Assembly: GCF_009755885.1 (NCBI RefSeq)
Contig: NZ_VYIX01000001.1
Span: forward strand, 392,419-456,418
DNA length: 64,000 nt
From: Brachyspira sp. SAP_772
GTDB lineage: Bacteria > Spirochaetota > Brachyspiria > Brachyspirales > Brachyspiraceae
Reading direction: 5' to 3'
Shown: positions 7,284 through 15,480 of the stretch, in pieces
How positions within the stretch are numbered: position 1 is the first letter of the stretch
How the letters are laid out: the number at the start of each line of letters is the position of its first letter
Notes under the pieces: generated by a model
What the model was told of the DNA's origin: nothing
Database searches by the model: none
The model's input: only the letters and a program-made list of their open reading frames with translations
Program-made: the position numbers and the translations under genes

Positions 7284-8753
7284 ATGTTTGAAGGCGGCAG
7301 ATTAGAAACTGATAGAGAGCATTCTTTTAGAGAGATACATGACTCTTTTGACAAATATAGAAAGGTTGTTGATGATGTTGCAATGCTCAAGTTTTGCGGT
7401 AAGGTAAAAGAGGTTATAGGTTCGCTTGTTGTGAGTGAAGGGCCTTTTGCAAAGCTTGGAGATATTTGCCGTATATTTAAAAACGACGACACATATATAG
7501 ATGCTGAAGTTATAGGGTTTAGAAATCAAGATGTTTTGCTTTCTACTTATGGCAGTGTAAATGGTATTACTTTTGGAAATATGGTTTATTCTTCTGATAA
7601 GCCTTTATCTATAATTTGTTCTGATAAAATTTTAGGCACTGTATTAAATGGCATGGGTAAGCCATTAAGCGGAGGCGGTCATAAGTTTTATGAAACTCCT
7701 ATACCTATAAATCATACTTCTGTAAATCCATTAAATAGACCAAGAATCAAAAAAAATATACAAACAGGCGTGCGTGCGATAGATGGGCTTCTTACAGTTG
7801 GTAAGGGGCAGCGTATGGCTATAATGAGCGGTACTGGTGTTGGTAAGTCTACACTTTTATCTATGATAGCTAGAAACACTAATGCTGATGTTAATGTTAT
7901 TGCATTAATTGGTGAGAGAAGAAGAGAGGTATTAGATTTTATAGAGAGAGACCTTGGAGAAGAGGGCTTAAAAAGAAGCGTTGTAGTTGTTGCTACAAGT
8001 GATGATGCTCCGCTTTTGAGGGTTCGTGCTGCATATACTGCTACCACAATAGCCGAATATTTTAGAGATCAGGGCAAAGATGTTATGTTTATGGTGGACT
8101 CTGTAACTCGTTTTGCTTTGGCTCAAAGAGAAATAGGGCTTTCTAGAGGTGAGCCTCCTACTACAAGGGGATATACTCCTAGTGTTTTTTCAGAATTGGC
8201 ACAATTATTAGAGAGAACTGGTACTTCTTCAAAGGGTACAATTACTGCTTTCTACAATGTATTGGTTGAAGGTGATGATTTGGATGAGCCTATTACTGAT
8301 GCAGTTAGAGGTATATTAGACGGGCACATTGTTTTATCAAGAGATTTAGCTAATAGAGGACATTTCCCTGCTATTGATATAAACAAAAGCATATCTAGGA
8401 TTATGAATGAAGTAGTTTCTAATATGCATAAAAAGGCTGCTAGAGAGTTTTTGAAAATGAGTGCTGATTATAATGAAGTTAAAGAGCTTATTATGATTGG
8501 GGGATATGCTAAGGGAAGTATGCCTGAAGTTGATAGAGCTATAGAATATAAACCTATGATGGACAGATATTTACAGCAGGATATGTATGAGCTTTCTACT
8601 TTTGCTGACAGTAAAGAAAACTTACTTTCTATGTTTTTCTCTAAAGGCGAAATAGAAGAGGATTTGCTTAATAGCGGTGATGTAAAAAGTGCAAATGACA
8701 ATACAAAAATTTCCGACAATGTTAAACAGGAAGATAATGTTGTAATATTATAA
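7284..8753 (+). CDS. fliI: flagellum-specific ATPase FliI
   Basis: Hexameric ATPase that energises and orders substrate delivery to the flagellar export gate. The 489 residues contain a Walker A motif GTGVGKST at 183-190, the EFR-type GERRREVLDFIERD segment, a Walker B region MFMVDSVTRFA near 268-278 and the GEPPTTRGYTPSVF stretch. Apart from about 30 extra polar C-terminal residues (from roughly 455, Asp/Asn-rich), it resembles typical FliI of 430-450 residues. It lies 45 nt after fliH. Confidence 0.96.
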   Translation: MFEGGRLETDREHSFREIHDSFDKYRKVVDDVAMLKFCGKVKEVIGSLVVSEGPFAKLGDICRIFKNDDTYIDAEVIGFRNQDVLLSTYGSVNGITFGNMVYSSDKPLSIICSDKILGTVLNGMGKPLSGGGHKFYETPIPINHTSVNPLNRPRIKKNIQTGVRAIDGLLTVGKGQRMAIMSGTGVGKSTLLSMIARNTNADVNVIALIGERRREVLDFIERDLGEEGLKRSVVVVATSDDAPLLRVRAAYTATTIAEYFRDQGKDVMFMVDSVTRFALAQREIGLSRGEPPTTRGYTPSVFSELAQLLERTGTSSKGTITAFYNVLVEGDDLDEPITDAVRGILDGHIVLSRDLANRGHFPAIDINKSISRIMNEVVSNMHKKAAREFLKMSADYNEVKELIMIGGYAKGSMPEVDRAIEYKPMMDRYLQQDMYELSTFADSKENLLSMFFSKGEIEEDLLNSGDVKSANDNTKISDNVKQEDNVVIL

Positions 8754-8770
8754 TTAAGTGTTAGAAGATT

Positions 8771-9208
8771 ATGAAGAGATTTGATTTTAAACTTGAGCCT
8801 TTATATAAACTTAGAAAAAACATAGAGAAAAAAAAACAGGCTGAAGTTGCGGAGGTTTCTGCTTTATATAACAGAGAAAAAGAGGGTAAAGATAATTGCA
8901 TTTTAAAAATAAATGATGGCATAAAAATAGTAGACTCTATTGAAGACAGTAGCGAAATGATTAATATGAGTATTTATTTGGGGGAATATATGCTTGCATT
9001 AAACTCTCAAATAGCAATACATGACAGAAAGATGTCTGAAATAGGAATTGAGCTCAGAAGAAGGCAGAATATTTTACAAGAAGCTACTAAACAGAGAAGG
9101 GCGGTTGAAATATTGAAAGAGAAAAAGTTGTTGGAATACAAGAAATTAATGAACAAGGAAGAGCAGTCTAAATTAGATGAATGGAAAAATGACTATTATG
9201 TCAATTAA
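8771..9208 (+). CDS. fliJ: FliJ-type flagellar export chaperone
   Basis: A 145-residue, highly charged, almost wholly helical coiled-coil protein. The opening F-D-F-K-L-E-P-L-Y-K-L-R is the FliJ hallmark, and the total length agrees. FliJ links FliI to FlhA and escorts export substrates. It lies 17 nt after fliI in the same operon. Sequence conservation in this family is low, so the call rests on the N-terminal motif, the coiled coil and the gene order. Confidence 0.87.
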   Translation: MKRFDFKLEPLYKLRKNIEKKKQAEVAEVSALYNREKEGKDNCILKINDGIKIVDSIEDSSEMINMSIYLGEYMLALNSQIAIHDRKMSEIGIELRRRQNILQEATKQRRAVEILKEKKLLEYKKLMNKEEQSKLDEWKNDYYVN

Positions 9209-9229
9209 AAATAATTTAAGGATTTTTTT

Positions 9230-9946
9230 ATGATAGAGGCAGTACAAAGAATACATGTTAGAATAGGGGAGATTCAGGAGAGATTTAATCAATTGGGTTT
9301 TGCTCCGCTTAATACAACTCCTCCTACAAAGTCTTTTTCTGAGCATTTAAATGAAGCTATGGCAGAAAACTCTGTAAAAAATAATAGTCAATTAGATAAT
9401 ATAAATAAAACTGATAATGTTGCTGCAACAGTAGAAGCAAGCAATAAAAAAATAAATGCTAGTAATAATGATGCATTTAATGGTAAAATTTCTTTTGGTG
9501 TGTATGATGATGCTACTAATAATTTTGCTAAAGCTCTAAATGCATATAAAAAAGCATCTTTCCCAACAACTTATGATAACATAATTAAAGAAGCTTCTGC
9601 TAAATATTCTGTACCTGAAGATTTAATTAAAGCAGTTATAAAGCAAGAGTCAAATTATATGCCTAATGCTGTTAGTCATAAAGGTGCTATTGGTTTAATG
9701 CAGATAATGCCTTCTACAGGAGTTGGCCTTGGTGTAACCGATAAAGAGATGCTTAAAGACCCTTATACTAATATAATGGCTGGTACTAAATATTTATCAC
9801 AAATGCTAAATAGATATGACGGCAGATTGGATTTATCTTTATCTGCTTATAATGCGGGTCCTTCTTTGGTAGATAAATTACAAAGAATACCTAATATAGA
9901 TGAAACTAAAAATTATGTTAAAAATATTATAGGCTATATAAAGTAA
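9230..9946 (+). CDS. lytic transglycosylase (SLT domain), last gene of the flagellar operon
   Basis: Cleaves the peptidoglycan glycan strand in the periplasm. The C-terminal half (about 120-238) is an SLT/goose-lysozyme-like domain with the catalytic glutamate in KQESNY (Glu140), then GAIGLMQIMP and LSAYNAGPS. The N-terminal 110 residues are polar, Asn/Lys-rich and probably disordered. No clear signal peptide is visible, which raises the possibility of export by the flagellar system itself. Its position 21 nt after fliJ suggests a wall-remodelling role in rod or periplasmic-flagellum assembly, in the way FlgJ or PleA act elsewhere (inference). Confidence 0.85.
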   Translation: MIEAVQRIHVRIGEIQERFNQLGFAPLNTTPPTKSFSEHLNEAMAENSVKNNSQLDNINKTDNVAATVEASNKKINASNNDAFNGKISFGVYDDATNNFAKALNAYKKASFPTTYDNIIKEASAKYSVPEDLIKAVIKQESNYMPNAVSHKGAIGLMQIMPSTGVGLGVTDKEMLKDPYTNIMAGTKYLSQMLNRYDGRLDLSLSAYNAGPSLVDKLQRIPNIDETKNYVKNIIGYIK

Positions 9947-9961
9947 ACATATTATTTTTGC

Positions 9962-9990
9962 TTGACTTTTTTAGTCTGTAATTTTATAAT
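9962..9990 (+). promoter_or_regulatory. promoter of tRNA-Thr
   Basis: TTGACT at 9962-9967, 17-bp spacer, TATAAT at 9985-9990, 14 bp before the mature tRNA start. Confidence 0.7.
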
Positions 9991-10004
9991 AAAAATGAAA
10001 AAAT

Positions 10005-10077
10005 GCCCACTTAGCTCAGCAGGTAGAGCATCACCATGGTAAGGTGAGGGTCATCGGTTCAATCCCGATAGTGGGCT
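10005..10077 (+). tRNA. tRNA-Thr (anticodon GGT)
   Basis: A 73-nt cloverleaf. Acceptor GCCCACT pairs with AGTGGGC, the D arm is GCTC/GAGC, the anticodon stem TCACC/GGTGA encloses ATGGTAA with anticodon GGT, and the T arm ATCGG-TTCAATC-CCGAT is complete. The CCA end is not encoded. The discriminator base is T. Confidence 0.96.
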
Positions 10078-10163
10078 TTGTTATCATTATTATTATATAT
10101 TTTTGTTTTGTAATTATTTTTAATTTAATAAAACCATAAAATAAACTAATAAAAAGAGGATTT

Positions 10164-12266
10164 ATGAGAGTAAAACTTCTAGCGTTTATGGTTATTTTTT
10201 TTATAACTGTATCGCTTTCATACCCCTTAGACAAAACCCCGTATTATGTAAACACAGATAGCTATGACTCTTACAGAGAACTAATCAGAGGTGTGCATTA
10301 TTATAATCAAGAACGTTATGACGCAGCAATAGCTAGCTTTAGAACCTCTCTTAACACAAATCCAATGGATAAGTTTATTAGATATTGGTATAGCAGGGCT
10401 TTATATAAGGCTGGATATATGAACCTTGCTATTAATGAATGGATGAATATTACTAGAATGGGATATCAAGACCCTATAATACTCTCTAAAATCAATAAAT
10501 ATTATACTGCAAATGTTACTGAAGAGACTAAAGATGTTTTAAGCAATTTTATTTATCTTAAAAACTTCTCTACAAATGCCAATTTCTTAAAAAATATTAA
10601 TCAGCCTATACAAATAGAAATGGCTGAAGATGGTACTTTGTATGTATTAGATTATAGTGATTCTTCATTAAAGCAATTTGATGTAAACGGAAACTTAATA
10701 AGAAAAATATCAAATGGTAAAAGATTAGAAGTGCAACAAACTAGTTGGTGGAGAAAAGCTATACAGTTTGTAACAAGAGTTTATCCTTATGAGAAATTAG
10801 AAAATCCTAGAGGTTTTACTATTGATAACAATGGATATATATATATAGCAAACACTAAAAGAGATAAAATATTTAAATACGACAATAACGGAAATTATAT
10901 CACAAATATAGGAAATACTGGTATAAGCAACGGGCAGCTTCTTGGTCCTTCATCTTTATATACTGATAATGGAGGAAGGTTATATGTTTCTGATACTGGA
11001 AATAATAGAATTGTAATATTTGATGTTAATGGTAATTATTTAGATAGTTTCGGAAGAATGGGAGAGAATGAGGGGGAGTTCTTTTCTCCTGCGGGCATAG
11101 TGGTTGATAATAATTATATTTATGTGGCTGATATGGGCAATAAAAGAGTGCAGAAATTCGATTTAAACGGTAATTATGTTGCTACTATTAGGCATGAATT
11201 ATTTAATGAGCCTAGGGGATTATCTTTTGCTTCTGATGGGAATTTGTTTATAGCTGATGGAAGCAGGGTTTATTATTATGATATAAATAATGATATTTTT
11301 ACTTTGTTTAATAACTCTGAGAGATACACCGCTACTCCTACATCTGTAACAGAAGATGCTAATAATAGTATTTATCTTACGGACTTCTTATCTGGAAGAA
11401 TAGATGTTTATACAAGAAAAGAAGAATATTATGCTAATTTGGACGTATTTATTGACAGAGAATATTTAAATAAATATCCTATTGTTGTTGCTTCTGTAAC
11501 TGTGCGTGATAGACTTACTAATCCTATTATTGGGCTTACTGCTGAAAACTTTGAAGTTATAGAGAATGATAATATATATACAAAAGTTGGAATGTATGAT
11601 GCTCCTGAACTTCATGAGTATAGATTTATATTTTTAATTGAAGATAGTGCTGCTGCTAGACCTTATGAGAATAGAATAAAAGAAGAGATTAGTAATTTTA
11701 CTTTGAGTTTAACTAACAATGATGAAGTAATGGTTATACATTATAATGATGAGGTTTATAAGTCAGATGGATATTCTGCTGCTAATTTAAGAATATTAGA
11801 AAATGCTAATAATTTTAGATTTGTAGGGGGAATATCTGCTTTAGATAATGCTTATTATGAAGCTATTAGGCTTTCTGCAAATAGTTTTAAGAAGACTGCT
11901 ATTATTAATTTCTCAGTAAGTGACCCTGATGATACTGTATTTTCTATGATGGATTTTACAGACCTTTATAACTATGCAAAAAATAATGCTGTTTCATTAA
12001 ATCAGGTTTATATTGGAACTAATAAAACAAACTATTTCTATGATTTGATGACTAAGTCTACTTATGGTTACACTATAAATGCTGACAATTCTATAAATTA
12101 TGCTAATGAACTTATGAATATAAAAAACATTAATTTTGGAAGATATTTTATTTATTTTAATAGCTTTAAGAATAATTTAGAAAAAGGTCAGTATAGATCA
12201 TTAAAGGTGAGAGTTAATTATAGAGATATGTTTGGAGAAGAGGAATCTGGATTTATATTGCCTTAA
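10164..12266 (+). CDS. secreted TPR / NHL-propeller / VWA-like protein
   Basis: A 700-residue exported protein of unknown role. An N-terminal signal peptide (1-19, ending S-L-S-Y-P) is followed by a TPR-like helical pair (about 30-95, YYNQERYDAAIASFRTSLNTNP). Next comes an NHL-type six-bladed propeller (about 130-420) with repeated GxxxxPxGIxxDxxGxxYVADxxNxRVxxF patterns. The C-terminal part (about 430-700) resembles a von Willebrand A domain (YRFIFLIEDSAAARP, then alternating strands and helices). The metal site normally read D-x-S-x-S is degenerate here. Such propeller-VWA proteins may act as periplasmic or surface scaffolds. It is flanked by a tRNA and a strong terminator and stands alone. 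Confidence 0.8.
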   Translation: MRVKLLAFMVIFFITVSLSYPLDKTPYYVNTDSYDSYRELIRGVHYYNQERYDAAIASFRTSLNTNPMDKFIRYWYSRALYKAGYMNLAINEWMNITRMGYQDPIILSKINKYYTANVTEETKDVLSNFIYLKNFSTNANFLKNINQPIQIEMAEDGTLYVLDYSDSSLKQFDVNGNLIRKISNGKRLEVQQTSWWRKAIQFVTRVYPYEKLENPRGFTIDNNGYIYIANTKRDKIFKYDNNGNYITNIGNTGISNGQLLGPSSLYTDNGGRLYVSDTGNNRIVIFDVNGNYLDSFGRMGENEGEFFSPAGIVVDNNYIYVADMGNKRVQKFDLNGNYVATIRHELFNEPRGLSFASDGNLFIADGSRVYYYDINNDIFTLFNNSERYTATPTSVTEDANNSIYLTDFLSGRIDVYTRKEEYYANLDVFIDREYLNKYPIVVASVTVRDRLTNPIIGLTAENFEVIENDNIYTKVGMYDAPELHEYRFIFLIEDSAAARPYENRIKEEISNFTLSLTNNDEVMVIHYNDEVYKSDGYSAANLRILENANNFRFVGGISALDNAYYEAIRLSANSFKKTAIINFSVSDPDDTVFSMMDFTDLYNYAKNNAVSLNQVYIGTNKTNYFYDLMTKSTYGYTINADNSINYANELMNIKNINFGRYFIYFNSFKNNLEKGQYRSLKVRVNYRDMFGEEESGFILP

Positions 12267-12285
12267 AAGTTTATAAATTTTAAAT

Positions 12286-12330
12286 ATTATAAAGGAATAG
12301 ATTTTTAAGTATAATCTATTCCTTTATAAT
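12286..12330. terminator. perfect 17-bp inverted repeat, probable bidirectional terminator
   Basis: 12286-12302 and 12314-12330 are exact reverse complements, with the core AAAGGAATAGAT and an 11-nt loop. It sits between convergent genes: the propeller protein ends at 12266 and the LptF/G-type gene ends at 12510. T-tracts on either side are weak, so efficiency is uncertain. The remaining bases to 12509 hold nothing recognisable. Confidence 0.65.
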
Positions 12331-12509
12331 ATATTTTGTAAAATATATTAGCAGTTTAAATTTATTTCTTACTATTAATTATTTTATAATAATGACTTTA
12401 AAATTTATTAAAAGTATCTATCATATTATAGTAAATAAAGATTATGTATTTAAAAAATAGTTTATTAAATATAGCTATATAACTTTAGAAATATAATAAC
12501 TCTCTATTA

Positions 12510-13805
12510 TTATTTTCCTTTACTAAAGAATGAGCGTATCATAAGAACCGCACCTATGACGGCTAATACTATATTAGGAAACCACATAGCAAGAAATCCC
12601 GGTATAGTTCTATTTCCTGCTATAATTTCTGCTACAGTAATTAAAATATAATATATTACTACTACTATTACAGAAAGTCCAAATCCAAACCCTCTTCCGC
12701 TTCTTTTACCCACTATACCTAAAGGGGCTCCAATAAATACCATAAATAAACAAGCCGCTGGTATAGATATAAACTTATGAAATTCCACATAATAAAAATA
12801 AGGTACGGCTTCTTTTTTGGTTGTTTTAAATAATTTGTCTAATTCAGCAGCGTTTGTGGTAACATAGGTATTTGAAAAAGATGAAAAAGATACATTAGCG
12901 TTTGTTAGTATTATATTTGTTGTGCCGTCTATGTTGGTTATAAATGAGTTAGAATAGGCTGTTGATATCATATTACTTATTTGATTTGTTAGAACTACAA
13001 GTGAATCATTCATAGAGGCATTAATTTTTTTTCTTATCTCCCAAGCAGGAATTTCTCTAAGTCCTCTTTCATGATCATTTAATTTACTTACATTTCTCAC
13101 TATATTAATATCCATAGCATTAAATACGGTAAAATCATTACTTACAAAACCGTATACAGGCATCTCTTGAACTATTCCATCATATAAAGTTAATGTTATA
13201 ACTTTAGAATTAGCCTCATTATTTTTCCATTTTCCACTTTTAGCAGTAATAACTCTTCTAGCCTGAGAATTACCATCATAAATAACAACATTAGACATGC
13301 CATTATTATCGCTATAATATGCACCAATGGATAAATTAATATCTGATATATAAGCAAACTCCAATTTACCAACCGCAATAGAAGGTCTTATATTAATTAT
13401 ATAGGAGAATAGAGCTCTATATCTATAATTTGATTCAGTCATCACAACATTATTAAAAAATAAAGAAAATAAAAAAGTAAAAAAGCCAAGTATTATAATA
13501 GGTGCATATATTCTCATATGAGAAAAACCTAAAGCACGCATTACTATGATCTCATTATCAGAAGAAAGCCTTCCATATCCCATAATACCAGCCATTAGTA
13601 TAGACATTGGTATAGTAATTGCCACGTTGAATGGAAGCATATAAACAAATATCTCTAAAGAAGTCCATATAGGAGCTCCATTGTTTAATATAAGCCTAAA
13701 TAATTCTGGTAAAAGCTGTATTACAAATATAAATGTAAAAAATAATACTCCTGCTATAAAAGGACCTATAGCTTCTAATATAATATATTTCTTTATTTTT
13801 TTCAT
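12510..13805 (-). CDS. LptF/LptG family lipopolysaccharide export permease
   Basis: A 431-residue inner-membrane protein of the YjgP/YjgQ family, a subunit of the ABC system that lifts lipo-oligosaccharide towards the outer membrane. The pattern is three N-terminal helices, a long periplasmic beta-jellyroll region (about 130-320) and three C-terminal helices. The segments ALGFSHMRIYAPII and FVFKFISIPAACLFMVFIGAPLG-like C-terminus (FHKFISIPAACLF, GAPLGIVGKRSGRG) are diagnostic. Whether it is LptF or LptG cannot be decided. It is the last gene of a minus-strand operon, 9 nt after the preceding gene. Confidence 0.9.
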   Translation of the reverse strand: MKKIKKYIILEAIGPFIAGVLFFTFIFVIQLLPELFRLILNNGAPIWTSLEIFVYMLPFNVAITIPMSILMAGIMGYGRLSSDNEIIVMRALGFSHMRIYAPIIILGFFTFLFSLFFNNVVMTESNYRYRALFSYIINIRPSIAVGKLEFAYISDINLSIGAYYSDNNGMSNVVIYDGNSQARRVITAKSGKWKNNEANSKVITLTLYDGIVQEMPVYGFVSNDFTVFNAMDINIVRNVSKLNDHERGLREIPAWEIRKKINASMNDSLVVLTNQISNMISTAYSNSFITNIDGTTNIILTNANVSFSSFSNTYVTTNAAELDKLFKTTKKEAVPYFYYVEFHKFISIPAACLFMVFIGAPLGIVGKRSGRGFGFGLSVIVVVIYYILITVAEIIAGNRTIPGFLAMWFPNIVLAVIGAVLMIRSFFSKGK

Positions 13806-13814
13806 AACAACAAA

Positions 13815-14378
13815 TTATAAACTATTTATAAAAACTCCAAATATTAATATAATCAAAGATATATATGTTAAATAATCTATTATAATAGGAGAAAGTAAAA
13901 TCATGAATGCTTTAGAACTACTATTTATATTAAAAGATTCCTTTATATTATAATATGATATAAAAAAATAGTATATTTGAAATATTATAAAACTAATAGC
14001 CTGTATAAAAAATAAGGCACTGTTTTTTATAAAAATTAAGCTTATTGGTAAAATAAAAATAAATATTCCATATATAGCAAAATAATTTTTTATAAATTTT
14101 TTAATACAGTTTTTATTAGATATATTTAACAGAGTAGTAGTTAAATTAATAACAGCTATTTTTATTATATTTGATATTGCAATGTATGCTGATATTCCAA
14201 AAACAAGTATTAATAATTTAAATATAGAGCTTTTAGTTCCAATAGTTATTAAAGCTGATATTGATATACTAATAGATGCTATTAAATATATTATTAAAGC
14301 ATATTCTAATTTTAATTCTTTTTTTATAGCCTCTTTAGGAGATAATAAATAATAATATATAGCTTCGTATATTTTCAT
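13815..14378 (-). CDS. small polytopic membrane protein (Yip1-like)
   Basis: A 187-residue, Ile/Leu-rich protein with about five membrane helices after a short N-terminal amphipathic stretch (YEAIYYYLLSPKEAIKKELKLE). The opening that precedes the first helix resembles Yip1/YIF1-type bacterial proteins, which carry no known enzymatic activity. It starts one base after the sppA stop codon, with its GGAGAG ribosome site inside the end of sppA, so the two are translationally linked. The function is not known. Confidence 0.6.
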   Translation of the reverse strand: MKIYEAIYYYLLSPKEAIKKELKLEYALIIYLIASISISISALITIGTKSSIFKLLILVFGISAYIAISNIIKIAVINLTTTLLNISNKNCIKKFIKNYFAIYGIFIFILPISLIFIKNSALFFIQAISFIIFQIYYFFISYYNIKESFNINSSSKAFMILLSPIIIDYLTYISLIILIFGVFINSL

Positions 14379-14379
14379 T

Positions 14380-15480
14380 TTACTCTCCTATATAATTAGG
14401 AAGATAAATATACATAGGAACACCTATATATTTAGTATTTATTAATTCCTCATAAGGTATTAAGGCTTGAGGTTTATAAACAAAAGGCATACTTGATAAT
14501 AAAAAATTTATAAAGTTTTTGTTTTCTGGTCTTTTTATAATATAAGGCTCTTCATCTGTAATATCAGCCATTTCAGCAGCACCTTTTATAGCATCTTGAA
14601 GTGTGCCAATATTGTCTATTAAACCTACTTCTAAAGCTCTTTTTCCGCTAAATACTCTTCCGTCAAATAAATCTTCTCTGTTGCCTTTAATTTTATCTCC
14701 TCTTGCAGTTTCCACCACATTAGTAAATTGAGCAACAAACTCATAAGTCATATCCTGCCAATAAGCAAGCTCATCTTCTCTAGGTTCTCTAAACGGAGAT
14801 AATGAATCTTTATTTCTGCCGCTTTTTATTGTGTACATTTTTATTCCGTATTTATCCATTAAATTAGATACATTAACAAATTGAGATATTACGCCTATAC
14901 TTCCAGTGAGTGTTGATTCATTGGCATATATTTTATCAGCTATCATAGCAATATAATATCCACCGCTTGCTGCCATACTTCTAAATGAAGCTACTATTGG
15001 TTTGGGATATTTTTTCTTTAAGTCTTGCAAATATTTTAAAGCCTCTTCACAAGAAGTTAAAGCTCCTCCGGGGCTATCTATTTGCAACACTATTGCTTTT
15101 ACATTATCATCTTTCATATAATATTCAAAATCATCAATTAATTTTTCTGTTACAGATTTCTCTTCTATTCCAATAGAGCTTCTTCTTGCTACATGAGATA
15201 TTACACCTACTAAATCTATAATTGCAATACCTTCTTTGTTTTGTATAGCATTAATATTTGTTTCTTTTCCTTTTATAATAACAGATGAAATTTTATTTTG
15301 AGGTTTGCTGAATATGGAAGTAATTCCTATAATTATTGAAACTAGTATTAATAAAGAAAATATTATAAATCTTTTACTTTCTTTATTTTTTTCTTTTTCA
15401 ATTTTTTTGATGCTATTTGTATATTCCTTACTTTCTTCTTGTGCACTATTTTCTTGTTCTTTATTGTTTTGTTCGTACAT
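14380..15480 (-). CDS. sppA: signal peptide peptidase SppA
   Basis: Membrane-anchored serine protease that degrades released signal peptides. The 366-residue product is of the short, one-domain type. An N-terminal charged segment (1-36) precedes one transmembrane helix (about 38-58). The S49 domain has the nucleophile Ser172 in MAASGGYYIA and the general base Lys224 in GRNKD. The 52-residue gap between them equals that in Bacillus SppA. TLTGSIGVIS and FDGRVFSGKRALEVGLID are further family motifs. The start at 15480 has an excellent GGAGGA site 5-8 nt upstream, yet lies 118 nt inside the RNase J gene in another frame. Confidence 0.93.
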   Translation of the reverse strand: MYEQNNKEQENSAQEESKEYTNSIKKIEKEKNKESKRFIIFSLLILVSIIIGITSIFSKPQNKISSVIIKGKETNINAIQNKEGIAIIDLVGVISHVARRSSIGIEEKSVTEKLIDDFEYYMKDDNVKAIVLQIDSPGGALTSCEEALKYLQDLKKKYPKPIVASFRSMAASGGYYIAMIADKIYANESTLTGSIGVISQFVNVSNLMDKYGIKMYTIKSGRNKDSLSPFREPREDELAYWQDMTYEFVAQFTNVVETARGDKIKGNREDLFDGRVFSGKRALEVGLIDNIGTLQDAIKGAAEMADITDEEPYIIKRPENKNFINFLLSSMPFVYKPQALIPYEELINTKYIGVPMYIYLPNYIGE

